A DNA stretch of 64,000 nt from contig NZ_JACHCR010000001.1 in NCBI RefSeq assembly GCF_014205845.1, positions 124,001-188,000 on the forward strand, given 5' to 3'. Each line of letters begins with the position of its first letter. Within the stretch, counting starts at the first letter, position 1. The position numbers and the translations under genes were made by a program. A model generated the notes under the pieces. The model made no database searches. It was given only the letters and a program-made list of their open reading frames with translations, and had not been told where the DNA came from. The DNA is from Mucilaginibacter cryoferens (GTDB taxonomy: Bacteria; Bacteroidota; Bacteroidia; Sphingobacteriales; Sphingobacteriaceae). Of the stretch, positions 8,304 through 17,539 are shown one piece after another.

Positions 8304-9141
8304 ACGCTACAACATGTTGTTTTTGTTCGCCAAGGCCATCTATGCCCAATTCAATTACGTCGCCGGCTTTAAGGTATACGGGCGGTTTCATACCTAGACC
8401 TACGCCAGCAGGTGTACCTGTAGATATAATGTCGCCGGGTAGCAAAGTCATGAACTGGCTGGTGTACGAAATTACATGCGGCAGGTTAAATATAAAATTT
8501 GATGTAGTGCCAGATTGCATAATTTGGCCATTTACCTTTAGCCAAAGGTTCAGGTTATGCGGATCGGCAATTTCATCTGGAGTAGCCAAAAATGGACCAA
8601 GCGGCGCAAAGGTATCACAACCTTTACCCTTATCCCAGGTGCCGTTACGCTCTAACTGAAATTCGCGCTCAGATACATCGTTATGCAATACATACCCGGC
8701 CACGTAGCTCATCGCATCTGCTTCATCAACATAAGATGCCTTTTTGCCTATAACTACGGCCAGTTCTACTTCCCAATCGGTTTTTACCGAGTTTTTAGGG
8801 ATCACTACATTGTCATTGGGGCCAACAATGGCTGTGGTAGCTTTCATAAAAATTACGGGCTCGGGTGGCAGGGGTGCATTAGTTTCTTTAGCGTGATCGG
8901 CGTAATTTAAACCGATGCAGATAATCTTTGACGGACGGGCAAACGGGCTGCCTAAACGTACATCATCGGCTACCTGGGGCAGCTCTGCATCTTTTATAAA
9001 AGCCGCTAAACGGGCAAGGCCATCAGTCTCAAAAAACTGCTCGGTATAATCCTCGCCAAAAGCCGATGTATCATATTTTTTATTATTGAGGATTACTCCT
9101 GTTTTTTCTTTGCCTTGTTCGCCAAATCTAATAAGCTTCAT
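8296..9141 (-). CDS. FAH-family hydrolase, probable 2,4-diketo-3-deoxy-L-fuconate hydrolase
   Basis: The 281-residue protein has the fumarylacetoacetate-hydrolase C-terminal fold. IICIGLNYADHAKETN and PPEPVIFMKATTAIVGPND lead to DWEVELAVVIGKKA with the metal-binding acidic residues, then GYVLHNDVSEREFQ and the terminal DIISTGTPAGVGLGM. This subgroup cleaves 2,4-diketo-3-deoxy sugar acids (here to pyruvate and L-lactate). It sits 9 bp after a GH29 fucosidase gene and overlaps the lactonase gene, which supports the final step of oxidative fucose breakdown. The fold is certain; the exact substrate is inferred. Confidence 0.9.
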   Translation of the reverse strand: MKLIRFGEQGKEKTGVILNNKKYDTSAFGEDYTEQFFETDGLARLAAFIKDAELPQVADDVRLGSPFARPSKIICIGLNYADHAKETNAPLPPEPVIFMKATTAIVGPNDNVVIPKNSVKTDWEVELAVVIGKKASYVDEADAMSYVAGYVLHNDVSEREFQLERNGTWDKGKGCDTFAPLGPFLATPDEIADPHNLNLWLKVNGQIMQSGTTSNFIFNLPHVISYTSQFMTLLPGDIISTGTPAGVGLGMKPPVYLKAGDVIELGIDGLGEQKQHVVAYA

Positions 9142-9150
9142 GGTATCTTG

Positions 9151-10449
9151 TTAATTTGTTGTTAGTTGAATAATAGTATCGTATGCATCGGCCTTAATAC
9201 CGTTGGTATATACAAAAACACCTTCGGGCTGCTGTTTAAATTTCAAGTTTTCGCTACCTGTAAACAGGGTTACTTTCAAAACCTTTGCCTTTACCTTCGG
9301 TATAAAAATATAAGGTAGCTGCGGCATAGCCGTAATGTGCGCATACATGGTTTTGTTTTTATAAGTTACCACTCCCCAGGACTGCGGTGCAATGGCATTA
9401 CCACGTGTACCATAAATACTGGCACCGTTCTTTTGCATCCATGTACCTACAACAGCCATGGTATCTGTAAATTCGGGCTGAATTTTGCCATTGGGCATTG
9501 GGCCTATGTTTAACAAAAAATTGGCATTACGGCCGGCAGCGTTAACCAGGTAATGAATTATCTGGCTTACCGATTTAAAGCTTCTATCAGTAATATTGAA
9601 GCCCCAGCTATTGTTAATGGTTTCGCAGGTTTCTAAAGGTAGCTTACCTATTTCTGATTTGCCGCTAAAACCGGTAGTATTATTACCGGGCAAGTCTTTT
9701 TCAAACATCTGAAAATCCTCTCCTTCTTTGGGAGCCAGGTGATGGTTGTTACCCACCAAAATAGCAGGGTTAAGCTTATGGATCAGCCCATATATTTCAT
9801 CATAATGCCAGTTTACATCACGTTCCCAGCCGCCATCAAACCAAATGCCCTTTACACCGGGATATTTGGTGATCAGTTCGGTAAGCTGGGCTTTCATAAA
9901 ACCAATGTAGCTATCCCAATCGCCTTTTGCGGGCAAGCCATTTACAATTGGGCTGCCATAGGCATAATCGGCACGGCCCCAATCAAGCAGCGAATAATAA
10001 AAATGAAGTTCGATGCCTTCTTTTTCACACTCCTGTGCCAGCTCCATCATTGGGTCTTTATGATAAGGCGTGGCATCAACAATATTATATGGCGAAACCT
10101 TGGTACCAAACATGCTGAAACCATCGTGATGGCGCGCAGTAACAGTAATATATTTCATGCCCGCTTTTTTGGCAAACTGCACCCAATCATGCGCGCTAAA
10201 ACCTTGCGGATTAAAAAAATCGGCAAGTCTTTTATAACTATTATAAGGGATATTTTTCTCGTTCATTACCCATTCGCCGGCACCAAGTTCGCTGTAAATA
10301 CCCCAGTGGATAAAGAGGCCAAACTTCAGGTCTTCAAAATTTTGCCGTGCAGCAAGATTATCTGCGGTGGGCGTGTACGCGGCGGTTTGGGCGTTTGCTT
10401 TTATGGTGCACAAAAGCATCCCTATTACCAATAGTTTTTTTATCATCAT
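9151..10449 (-). CDS. alpha-L-fucosidase, GH29 (first copy)
   Basis: The 432-residue secreted enzyme releases L-fucose from glycans. It has a signal peptide (MMIKKLLVIGMLLCTIKANA), the GH29 segments FGLFIHWG (43-50) and RHHDGF (106-111), and the nucleophile Asp205 in GVKGIWFDGG. A C-terminal beta domain (about 340-432) follows. Its start is 3 bp after the SDR gene ends. It is clearly different in sequence from the second GH29 gene of the same operon, so the two may prefer different linkages. The acid/base Glu cannot be fixed by eye because GH29 subfamilies differ at that position. Confidence 0.95.
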   Translation of the reverse strand: MMIKKLLVIGMLLCTIKANAQTAAYTPTADNLAARQNFEDLKFGLFIHWGIYSELGAGEWVMNEKNIPYNSYKRLADFFNPQGFSAHDWVQFAKKAGMKYITVTARHHDGFSMFGTKVSPYNIVDATPYHKDPMMELAQECEKEGIELHFYYSLLDWGRADYAYGSPIVNGLPAKGDWDSYIGFMKAQLTELITKYPGVKGIWFDGGWERDVNWHYDEIYGLIHKLNPAILVGNNHHLAPKEGEDFQMFEKDLPGNNTTGFSGKSEIGKLPLETCETINNSWGFNITDRSFKSVSQIIHYLVNAAGRNANFLLNIGPMPNGKIQPEFTDTMAVVGTWMQKNGASIYGTRGNAIAPQSWGVVTYKNKTMYAHITAMPQLPYIFIPKVKAKVLKVTLFTGSENLKFKQQPEGVFVYTNGIKADAYDTIIQLTTN

Positions 10450-10452
10450 TTA

Positions 10453-11217
10453 TTAATTGTTAAGGGTGATAAAACCACCATCGATAGGATAATCGGTGCC
10501 GGTAATAAACCCGGCCTCGTCTGAACATAAATACAGAGCTAATGCGGCAACTTCTTCAGACTTACCCATGCGCCCAATAGGCTGACTTTTTGAAAGCTTT
10601 TCGAAGATCTCGGCCTCTTGCCCTGCGTAGTTTTTAGCTATAAAGCCGTCAACAAAAGGTGTATGGATGCGTGCCGGAGAAATGCAGTTACAGCGAATAT
10701 TATCGTGCAGGTAATCGCGCGCTACAGATAAGGTCATGGCATGAATAGCGCCTTTGCTCATAGAGTAGGCAAATCTATCGGTAATACCAACACTGGCCGC
10801 TATAGAGGCCGTATTAAGGATAACCCCGCCACCGTTGGCCTTAAGTACCGGTATAACCGCGTAAAGGCAGTTGTACGCGCCTTTTACATTTACATTAAAT
10901 ACCTTTTCAAAATCGGCAGTGCTGGTTGTATCTGCACGCCCAATGTGGGCTATGCCGGCATTATTTATCAAAATATCTATTTTGCCTATGCCGGTAAAAG
11001 TATCAACCACCTGTTGTTGATCGCTTACATCGCAGGCATAGCCGGTTGCCTTACCATTGGCGGCTTCAATTTCGGCTACGGTATCTGTGGCGGCTTTATT
11101 GTTTAGTTCGATGATATGCACAATGGCGCCCTGCTGCGCAAACAATATGGACATTGCCCGGCCTATGCCGCTGCCGCCACCGGTTATTACTACTGATTTA
11201 TTGGTTAGTTTGAACAT
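10453..11217 (-). CDS. SDR dehydrogenase, probable 2-keto-3-deoxy-L-fuconate dehydrogenase
   Basis: The 254-residue classical short-chain dehydrogenase has the cofactor loop VVITGGGSGIGRAM near residue 10, NNAGIAHIG near 90, catalytic Ser in ILNTASIAAS, and YSMSKGA (Tyr-x3-Lys). The C-terminal DYPIDGGF is typical of the family. In the oxidative fucose pathway an SDR oxidises 2-keto-3-deoxy-L-fuconate, and another can oxidise L-fucose itself. Only one SDR is present here, so the choice of step is inferred from the neighbouring FAH-type hydrolase, which needs the diketo product. It is separated from the upstream dehydratase by a palindromic repeat. Confidence 0.88.
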   Translation of the reverse strand: MFKLTNKSVVITGGGSGIGRAMSILFAQQGAIVHIIELNNKAATDTVAEIEAANGKATGYACDVSDQQQVVDTFTGIGKIDILINNAGIAHIGRADTTSTADFEKVFNVNVKGAYNCLYAVIPVLKANGGGVILNTASIAASVGITDRFAYSMSKGAIHAMTLSVARDYLHDNIRCNCISPARIHTPFVDGFIAKNYAGQEAEIFEKLSKSQPIGRMGKSEEVAALALYLCSDEAGFITGTDYPIDGGFITLNN

Positions 11218-11222
11218 AAGTT

Positions 11223-11377
11223 AGCCCCCTCTAAATCTCCCCGGAAGGGGAGAATTTTTGTTTATACTATTTTTTAATAATATCTATTAAATCCAGAACC
11301 TCTTTTGCTCCCCTTTGGCATTTCATAAGCAATGCTTTTTCAAGTCTCCCCCTTCAGGGGGAGATTTATAGGGGGCT
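11223..11377. repeat. palindromic repeat, family A, inside the fucose operon
   Basis: The left arm (11223-11253) and right arm (11345-11377) are inverted copies of each other, and each folds on itself (CTCCCC…GGGGAG). The same element type recurs at 14892-14979 and 50981-51066, with looser variants at 26298-26407 and 43469-43500. It fills the 161 bp between the UxaA-family and SDR genes. Confidence 0.85.
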
Positions 11378-11378
11378 T

Positions 11379-13037
11379 TTACAGCGATACTCCCCTTTTC
11401 CAGGGTATAAAATCATCCTGACCCAGTTTTACCGATTTAGGTTCAACCTCGCCATTGGCCACCTGAATAACGTAATTTAGGATTCGCTCACCTGCCTGTT
11501 GTATGGTTTCATCCCCTTCGATAATGGTACCGCAGTTGATATCAATAATATCGGGCATCCGCTCAAACATTACGGTATTAGTAGATAGCTTAATAACCGG
11601 GGCAATAGGATTACCCGTAGGCGTACCTAAACCCGTGGTAAACAATACTATGTTTGCGCCAGAGCCAACTTCGGCTGTGGTGCTTTCCACGTCACTGCCG
11701 GGTGTACACAACAGGTTTAAACCCGGCTTGGTTACCTTTTCGGGATAATCCAACACGGCTGTCACGGGAGATGTGCCTCCCTTTTTAGCGGCTCCTGCCG
11801 ATTTAATGGCATCGGTAATTAAGCCATCTCTGATATTACCCGGCGATGGGTTGGCATAAAAGCCAGAGCCATCAGCCTCGGCGCGGGCGTTGTAAGTGGT
11901 CATTAATTGCATAAAGCGATTAGCGGTCTCCTCGTCGTTACAACGATCACTCAATTCTTGCTCTACGCCACAAAGCTCAGGAAATTCGGCTAAAATTACC
12001 GAGCCGCCCATAGTTACCAGCATATCTGACACATAACCCAAAGCCGGGTTTGCCGAAATGCCCGAAAAGCCATCAGAGCCACCACACTCCATACCTATAC
12101 AAAGCTTTGAAAGCGGTGCGGGCTGGCGTTGGGTTTCATTGGCCTGTACCAAACCTGCAAAGGTTTGTTTAAGTGCCTGCTGTAAAAGCTCACTTTCGGT
12201 GCCCACCTTTTGCTGTTCTAAAACAACCATTGGTTTATTAAAAGCCGGGTCGCGTTTTGCTATCTCGGCCTGTAAAATACTTACCTGCGCATGCTGGCAG
12301 CCCAGGCTTAAAACGGTAGCCCCGGCCACATTTGGATGGGTAATATACCCGGCGATAAGTCCGCAAAGCGCATCCGAATCGTCCTTGGTACCACCGCAAC
12401 CCATACTATGGTTTAGGAATTTTATTCCATCAATATTTTTAAATAATCTTTTGGAATGAGGTTTATCGGCACCTGCCTGAATATCGGCATTAAGGATCTC
12501 TTCAACCGATTTACCGGCCTGGTAAAGTTCCATCAACTGCTCTACGTCTCCCTCGTAATTTTTAGCTTTCTTGTAGCCCAACTTATCAACCAAAGCCTCT
12601 TTTAATACCTGTATATTGCGATTTTCGCAAAACACCAACGGTACTACTATCCAGTAATTGGCGGTACCAACCGAGCCATCTGCCCGGTGGTAGCCGTTAA
12701 AGGTTTTACCTTCAAAATTGCTGGTATCGGGTTGATGCCAGTTAAGTTTGCGTTCGCCCAAACGGTAGCCATCGGATGCGTGATGTACGTTGGCAGTAGT
12801 AAGTACACCGCCTTTTGGTATGGTAACAGTTGCCTTCCCCACCAAAACGCCGTACATGTGAATATCAGCTCCCTGCGGTAATTCGTTTATTGCAAATTTA
12901 TGTTTGGCGGCCACACGGTCGACCAATGGAAAAGTTTCACCCTCAAAATTTATTACGGCACCAACTTCCAGGTTTTGCAGTGCAACCAGCACATTATCAT
13001 GCGGGTGAATCCTTAAAAATGTTTCTTTTTGCGACAT
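11379..13037 (-). CDS. UxaA-family (altronate/galactarate-type) sugar-acid dehydratase
   Basis: The 552-residue cytoplasmic protein has an N-terminal SAF-like domain (about 1-95, HPHDNVLVALQNLEVG) and the two UxaA/GarD catalytic domains. Recognisable motifs are FNGYHRADGSVGTANYW, LNHSMGCGGTKDDSDALCG, GMECGGSDGFSGISANPALG and the FTTGLGTPTGNPIAP segment. The family dehydrates aldonic or aldaric acids to 2-keto-3-deoxy acids using iron. In an operon otherwise suited to L-fucose it most plausibly dehydrates L-fuconate, replacing the enolase-superfamily dehydratase of the textbook route; this is inference, as altronate or another acid cannot be excluded. Length is normal for the full-length family. 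Confidence 0.9.
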   Translation of the reverse strand: MSQKETFLRIHPHDNVLVALQNLEVGAVINFEGETFPLVDRVAAKHKFAINELPQGADIHMYGVLVGKATVTIPKGGVLTTANVHHASDGYRLGERKLNWHQPDTSNFEGKTFNGYHRADGSVGTANYWIVVPLVFCENRNIQVLKEALVDKLGYKKAKNYEGDVEQLMELYQAGKSVEEILNADIQAGADKPHSKRLFKNIDGIKFLNHSMGCGGTKDDSDALCGLIAGYITHPNVAGATVLSLGCQHAQVSILQAEIAKRDPAFNKPMVVLEQQKVGTESELLQQALKQTFAGLVQANETQRQPAPLSKLCIGMECGGSDGFSGISANPALGYVSDMLVTMGGSVILAEFPELCGVEQELSDRCNDEETANRFMQLMTTYNARAEADGSGFYANPSPGNIRDGLITDAIKSAGAAKKGGTSPVTAVLDYPEKVTKPGLNLLCTPGSDVESTTAEVGSGANIVLFTTGLGTPTGNPIAPVIKLSTNTVMFERMPDIIDINCGTIIEGDETIQQAGERILNYVIQVANGEVEPKSVKLGQDDFIPWKRGVSL

Positions 13038-13072
13038 TGTATCTTTATTCCTTTTGTCTTTATTCTTTGCTC

Positions 13073-14422
13073 CTAATTGAGCGATAATTCTATAACCGGG
13101 ATCTCATACGGCGGCTTAGCCGGCATGGTTATCTCCAGATCATCGGCACCCGATGGTTTGTACAACAGCTCAGAGTGATCATTTAAAAACTGAGCGTATT
13201 TAATTTTACCTGCGTAGCCCGGCAATATTAACTTACCTTTTGGATAATCAAATAACTGTACATATAGTTTTTTGGTTGCCTTATTGTAGGTGAGCTTGCT
13301 TCCCTCAGGTATTTTATAAGTATCGGGCGCATAAGTACAATTGTAAATAGATTTATCATTGGCATGCATCCAGTGCGCCAAACTATCCAGGGCGTTTGTT
13401 GCACGATAGTCGAACTCGCCACGGGCTGTAGGCCCAACATTGAGGATAAGGTTACCGCCGTTACTTACCGAAGTGATTAACAAGTCTAAAAGCTGACGGT
13501 GAGTTTTCCAGGTATTTTCATCGCGGTAATACCCCCATGAACCAGAGAAGGTTTGGCAGGTTTCCCAGGTTTTGCCACGATATTTAGCCAGTTCTGCGGT
13601 GCTTACCTGCTCCGGAGTTTCAAAATCGGCACCGTCTTTATATTCTTCCAGGTTAAGGCGGTTATCTACTATAATGCCGGGTTGTAATTTCCTGATGAGT
13701 TTTAACAGTTCGACAGAACCCCAATCATCTTTGCCTTTTCCATGACCATCGGCACGTGGAAAAGAGAAATCGAGCCACAGAATATCAATTTTACCATAGT
13801 TGGTTAACAACTCGGTTATCTGGTTGCGCATGTATTGCCTGTATTTGGCCATATCGCGGTTCTTGTTCAGCTTGGCGTAACTGGCATCGCTTTTATCTTT
13901 AGGCGATTGCGGATGAATTTCATCAATGGTATAATCGGGGTGATGCCAGTCTAAAAGCGAATAATAGAAACCCACTTTTAAGCCCTGCGCACGGAAAGCG
14001 TTGACATACTCGCGTACCAGATCCCGTTTGGCCTGCGTGTTGGGTGCCTTATAATCGGTATATTTTGAATCGAACAGGCAAAAACCTTCGTGGTGCTTGG
14101 TAGTAAGCACCGCATATTTCATACCAGCAGCTTTGGCTTGCTTAGCCCATTTCTGCGGATCAAAGTAGTCGGGGTTAAACTGGTCGAAATATTTTTGGTA
14201 ACCGGCATTATCAATCTTTTCGTTATGCTTTACCCACTCATGCCGCGCCGCGCCAGAGTACAATCCCCAGTGAATGAACATCCCAAAGCGGCTGTCCTGC
14301 CACCAAGCCATGCGCTGAGTCTTTTGGGCATCGGTTTCGGTACCTATCATTTTTTGTTGTGCCATTACCGACGATGCCGTTACCAGCACCAATACGGCAA
14401 ACAATTGAAGTTTTTTTAGCAT
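13073..14422 (-). CDS. alpha-L-fucosidase, GH29 (second copy)
   Basis: The 449-residue secreted enzyme has a signal peptide (MLKKLQLFAVLVLVTASSVMAQ). It shows RFGMFIHWGLYS near 45-56, TTKHHEGFCLFDS near 108-119 and the nucleophile Asp218 in KIDILWLDFSF. The substrate-pocket segments (TWETCQTFSGSWGYYRDE) and the loop lengths differ from the first fucosidase, so the two are not a recent duplication. It lies 29 bp downstream of the mutarotase-like gene and 35 bp upstream of the dehydratase gene. It releases L-fucose in the periplasm or outside the cell. Confidence 0.95.
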   Translation of the reverse strand: MLKKLQLFAVLVLVTASSVMAQQKMIGTETDAQKTQRMAWWQDSRFGMFIHWGLYSGAARHEWVKHNEKIDNAGYQKYFDQFNPDYFDPQKWAKQAKAAGMKYAVLTTKHHEGFCLFDSKYTDYKAPNTQAKRDLVREYVNAFRAQGLKVGFYYSLLDWHHPDYTIDEIHPQSPKDKSDASYAKLNKNRDMAKYRQYMRNQITELLTNYGKIDILWLDFSFPRADGHGKGKDDWGSVELLKLIRKLQPGIIVDNRLNLEEYKDGADFETPEQVSTAELAKYRGKTWETCQTFSGSWGYYRDENTWKTHRQLLDLLITSVSNGGNLILNVGPTARGEFDYRATNALDSLAHWMHANDKSIYNCTYAPDTYKIPEGSKLTYNKATKKLYVQLFDYPKGKLILPGYAGKIKYAQFLNDHSELLYKPSGADDLEITMPAKPPYEIPVIELSLN

Positions 14423-14451
14423 GAGGTTTTATAATTTAGTTGATTGGTTAT

Positions 14452-14784
14452 TTACAGTTGAAATATTTTGTCCATCAAAACCCACTTCTCTCCTTTTTGG
14501 GCACCTTTAACGGCTTGCTGGTATTTCCACATCAGCGTTTCCCATTCCTGTACTTTAGGATTAACAGCATCAGCAGCACCTTTCTTTTCAAAACTGAAGG
14601 TATCATCGGTTTCCATGATCATGAACAGGCGCACATCAAAACGGTAAATTTCCATATGGGTGATACCGTAATCGGTTATGCTTTTATGAATCTCGGGCCA
14701 AATCACTTCGTGGTATTTTTCATATTCGGCAATAAGAGCCGGGTCATCAACCAAATCGAGCGTTAAGCAATATCTGTTAGCCAT
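14452..14784 (-). CDS. L-rhamnose/L-fucose mutarotase-like protein
   Basis: The 110-residue protein belongs to the RhaM (YiiL)-type mutarotase family, which interconverts sugar anomers. Family features are LTLDLVDDPALIAEYEKYHEVIWPEI (with the active-site His in YHEVIWPEI), the MEIYRFDVRLFMIMET strand and W…LMDKIFQL at the C-terminus. It is the first gene of the fucose operon, so L-fucose is the likely substrate, although annotation pipelines tend to call this family L-rhamnose mutarotase. It has no signal peptide and so acts in the cytoplasm. Confidence 0.87.
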   Translation of the reverse strand: MANRYCLTLDLVDDPALIAEYEKYHEVIWPEIHKSITDYGITHMEIYRFDVRLFMIMETDDTFSFEKKGAADAVNPKVQEWETLMWKYQQAVKGAQKGEKWVLMDKIFQL

Positions 14785-14891
14785 AAATAGATTTTAGAAA
14801 TGGTACATTGGTAATACAAAGAAATAAGGTTTGGGTGTAAATAGTTAGCATAAAACGGTTAAAACATTCAGCTTTTTTGGCATAGCGAGTC

Positions 14892-14979
14892 AGCCCCATC
14901 CATACCCTCCCCGGTTGGGAGGGCTTAAAGTCAATTTAAAGAAGGCTCCCCTACCGGGGGGAGATTTAGAGGGGGCAGC
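14892..14979. repeat. palindromic repeat, family A
   Basis: AGCCCC at the left end pairs with GGGGGCAGCT at the right end. The left half contains CCCTCCCCGGTTGGGAGGG and the right half CTCCCCTACCGGGGGGAG, so each half also folds alone. It ends at the base before the stop codon of the FtsX-type permease gene (14980). Confidence 0.8.
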
Positions 14980-17400
14980 TTACTCGTTACGCAACGAACT
15001 TGTAGGATTTGCCAATGCAGCCCTAAACGTTAAGTAAAAGGTGGTTGCCACCGCAATAGTAACCAATGCTACTACCGGTAATACAAACTGCCACCACGTA
15101 AACTGTACCCTAAAGGCGTACCTGTTTAACCATTGGCTAATAAAAATATAAGCCAGCGGAATAGCTACCAAACTGGATAGCAGGATAAGCTTTACCACAT
15201 CCCAGGTAAGCAGCGAAATAATACTTTGCACCGATGCCCCCAGAACCTTGCGCACTCCAATCTCTTTTGTACGGCGGGCGGCCGAATAAGCGGTTAAACC
15301 AAATAGCCCTATACAGGCAATAAATATGGCTAACGAAGAAAACAATGTAAACAGGTGGCCAAACTGAGCATCCTGTTGGTACTGGCGGTTATAAAAATCA
15401 TCCAGAAAAAAGAAATCGAACGATGATTCGGGGAAGGTATTGTTCCAGGTAGCCTGGATGTTAGCTACCATTTGAGGCATATTGCTCTGGCTCACTTTTA
15501 TGGAGAAGTAACTGGACGGTATCCATGACAAAGCCGGGTCCATGAACAGTATAAGTGGCGTATATTTTTGCTGTAACGATTGCTGGTGATAGTCCTTTAC
15601 AACGCCAATAATTTCTTCGGGATGCTTGTCAATGGTTTCAACCCATACCTTTTGGCCAACAGCATCCTGTGCCGAGGCAAAGCCAAATTGCTTAACAGCC
15701 GATTCGTTCATCACCACACCAACAGAATCTGCCGGACGGCTTTTATCAAATGCCCTGCCGGCAATTAGCTGCATACCGTAGGCCTGCATAAAATCGTGAT
15801 CAACCTTAAGCATCTCATAGGTACGCTCTTCTGATTTTGGCGCCCCAAAGCGCCTGTTAGCTAAAAACATGCCTACCTCTTTGCCTGGCACTGCTCCGGA
15901 AATGGTTACCGCTTTAACCCCGGCAAAGCCTTGCAAGGTGTTTTTAAAGGAAGCTATCTTTTGCCCGTAATCGGGCGTGTTAACAGGAGTTTTTATAACG
16001 ATGGTCTGGTTAATATTCACACCGGTATTTTGGCCGCCCATATAAACTATTTGCCGGTAAACAGCAAAGGTGGCGGCTATTAAAAGCACCGATGCCATAA
16101 ACTGAAACGCAACCATACCGCGGCGTAGCAGCACCCCACTTTTCGAAAACGCAAAGCGACCTTTAAGCACCGCAATAGGCTTCATTCTGGCCAACACAGT
16201 AGCCGGATAAATACCTGATAGTAAAATACTACCAAAAAAAACGGCCGTGAGCTTTAAATACAAATCGCCATTAAACAGTAAGCCATAACTGCCGTTACCA
16301 TATAAATATTGCAGTATGCCATAACGCGCTGCAATTACCAAAATTACCGCTACCAATAAAGCACTGAGATTGATGATGAGCGACTCGGCAAGAAATTGCA
16401 TAATGAGCTGCGGGGCCTGTGCACCGCTCACTTTGCGAATCCCCACTTCGCGGGCACGATCTACCGATTTGGTGGTTGCTAAATTAATATAGTTAATACA
16501 GGCTATGAGCAAAATAACGTAAGAGATGATGCTTAAAAAGCCCACGGCAAAACGATTACCTTTTAATTCTATTTCATAAGGCTTGGCAGGATTTAAGTGA
16601 ATTTGGGTAAGCGGTACCAATTTAATGGCCCACTTTAGCTCTTTTAACGATGGCCCCGTTTTATAACGCTCTGCCAGTGCCGGAAATTTAGCCTCAACAG
16701 CGGCAGTAGAGGCGCCGGGCTTAAGCTTTACGAACGTATAGCTCTCATGCTGATACCAAAAGTTTTTGGCAAAATCTGAAGTATTTGCCCATGACACCAA
16801 CATGCTAAAACGCATGGTTGAGTTTGCAGGCAGATCTTTAAAAACACCCGTAACCACACAATGCAGCGTGTTGTAAAGCGTACTTACATCCACAACTTTA
16901 CCCATGGCATCGGCATTACCAAAATATTTTTTTGCCGCCGATTCTGAAATCACAACGCTGTTTATTTCTTTCAACGAGGTTTGGCGGTCGCCTCTCAACA
17001 GTGGATAGTTGAAAAAGCTAAAGAAGTTGCTATCGGCAAAACAAACGTGCTCTTCCCTAAACTTAATATTATTATACTTCACCACCCGCTCCGAGCTATT
17101 CCAGTTAATACGGGTGTAAGAAGCAATTTCGGGAAAATTAGCTTTCATGGCGGGCGCATAACCATTGGTACTGGTTGGCCAGCTATCTGTTAAATTATCA
17201 CCTTTATAAAACTGGCTCTCCACCCGGTAAATATTGGCAGCATCCGGATGTTGTGTATCAAAACTCTTTTCGAAATTAACATACGCGCAAATTAAAATAA
17301 AGGCAGCCATACCCAACGCAAGGCCGGTTACATTAATAAAGGTGTAAACCTTATTTTTAAACAGATTGCGGTAGGTAACCAGAAGTATGTTGCGGATCAT
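14980..17400 (-). CDS. ABC transporter permease, FtsX/MacB type
   Basis: The 806-residue inner-membrane protein has the duplicated layout typical of Bacteroidota: an N-terminal transmembrane helix (about 20-40), a periplasmic MacB-like core domain (to about 250), a three-helix FtsX domain (RAREVGIRKVSGAQ at its start), then a second helix, periplasmic core and FtsX domain (RRTKEIGVRKVLGAS). Such proteins export or transduce force to lipoproteins, peptides or drugs with a separate ATPase. No ATPase gene is present in this window, so the partner must be encoded elsewhere. It lies downstream of the AraC regulator, with a 139-bp gap. Confidence 0.92.
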   Translation of the reverse strand: MIRNILLVTYRNLFKNKVYTFINVTGLALGMAAFILICAYVNFEKSFDTQHPDAANIYRVESQFYKGDNLTDSWPTSTNGYAPAMKANFPEIASYTRINWNSSERVVKYNNIKFREEHVCFADSNFFSFFNYPLLRGDRQTSLKEINSVVISESAAKKYFGNADAMGKVVDVSTLYNTLHCVVTGVFKDLPANSTMRFSMLVSWANTSDFAKNFWYQHESYTFVKLKPGASTAAVEAKFPALAERYKTGPSLKELKWAIKLVPLTQIHLNPAKPYEIELKGNRFAVGFLSIISYVILLIACINYINLATTKSVDRAREVGIRKVSGAQAPQLIMQFLAESLIINLSALLVAVILVIAARYGILQYLYGNGSYGLLFNGDLYLKLTAVFFGSILLSGIYPATVLARMKPIAVLKGRFAFSKSGVLLRRGMVAFQFMASVLLIAATFAVYRQIVYMGGQNTGVNINQTIVIKTPVNTPDYGQKIASFKNTLQGFAGVKAVTISGAVPGKEVGMFLANRRFGAPKSEERTYEMLKVDHDFMQAYGMQLIAGRAFDKSRPADSVGVVMNESAVKQFGFASAQDAVGQKVWVETIDKHPEEIIGVVKDYHQQSLQQKYTPLILFMDPALSWIPSSYFSIKVSQSNMPQMVANIQATWNNTFPESSFDFFFLDDFYNRQYQQDAQFGHLFTLFSSLAIFIACIGLFGLTAYSAARRTKEIGVRKVLGASVQSIISLLTWDVVKLILLSSLVAIPLAYIFISQWLNRYAFRVQFTWWQFVLPVVALVTIAVATTFYLTFRAALANPTSSLRNE

Positions 17401-17539
17401 ATTTAGCAGTTTGATGGCTAAATATATGAAAATGATACCTGAATTATAACTTGCCGTTTTTTAAATTAACAGAATAAACATTTTTTGATTCGCATTCTGA
17501 GCATTCTAAAATTCTGTAAATTATCATTCAGATAAATGC

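Noticed and set aside
9739..10434. A 231-codon plus-strand frame antisense to the first GH29 gene
   Set aside because: The opposite strand encodes an intact fucosidase with catalytic motifs; the antisense frame has no domain or start context.
14980..17400. Reading the FtsX-type permease as part of the fucose operon
   Set aside because: It is upstream and separated from the mutarotase gene by a 195-bp gap holding a palindromic repeat, and it has no link to sugar metabolism.
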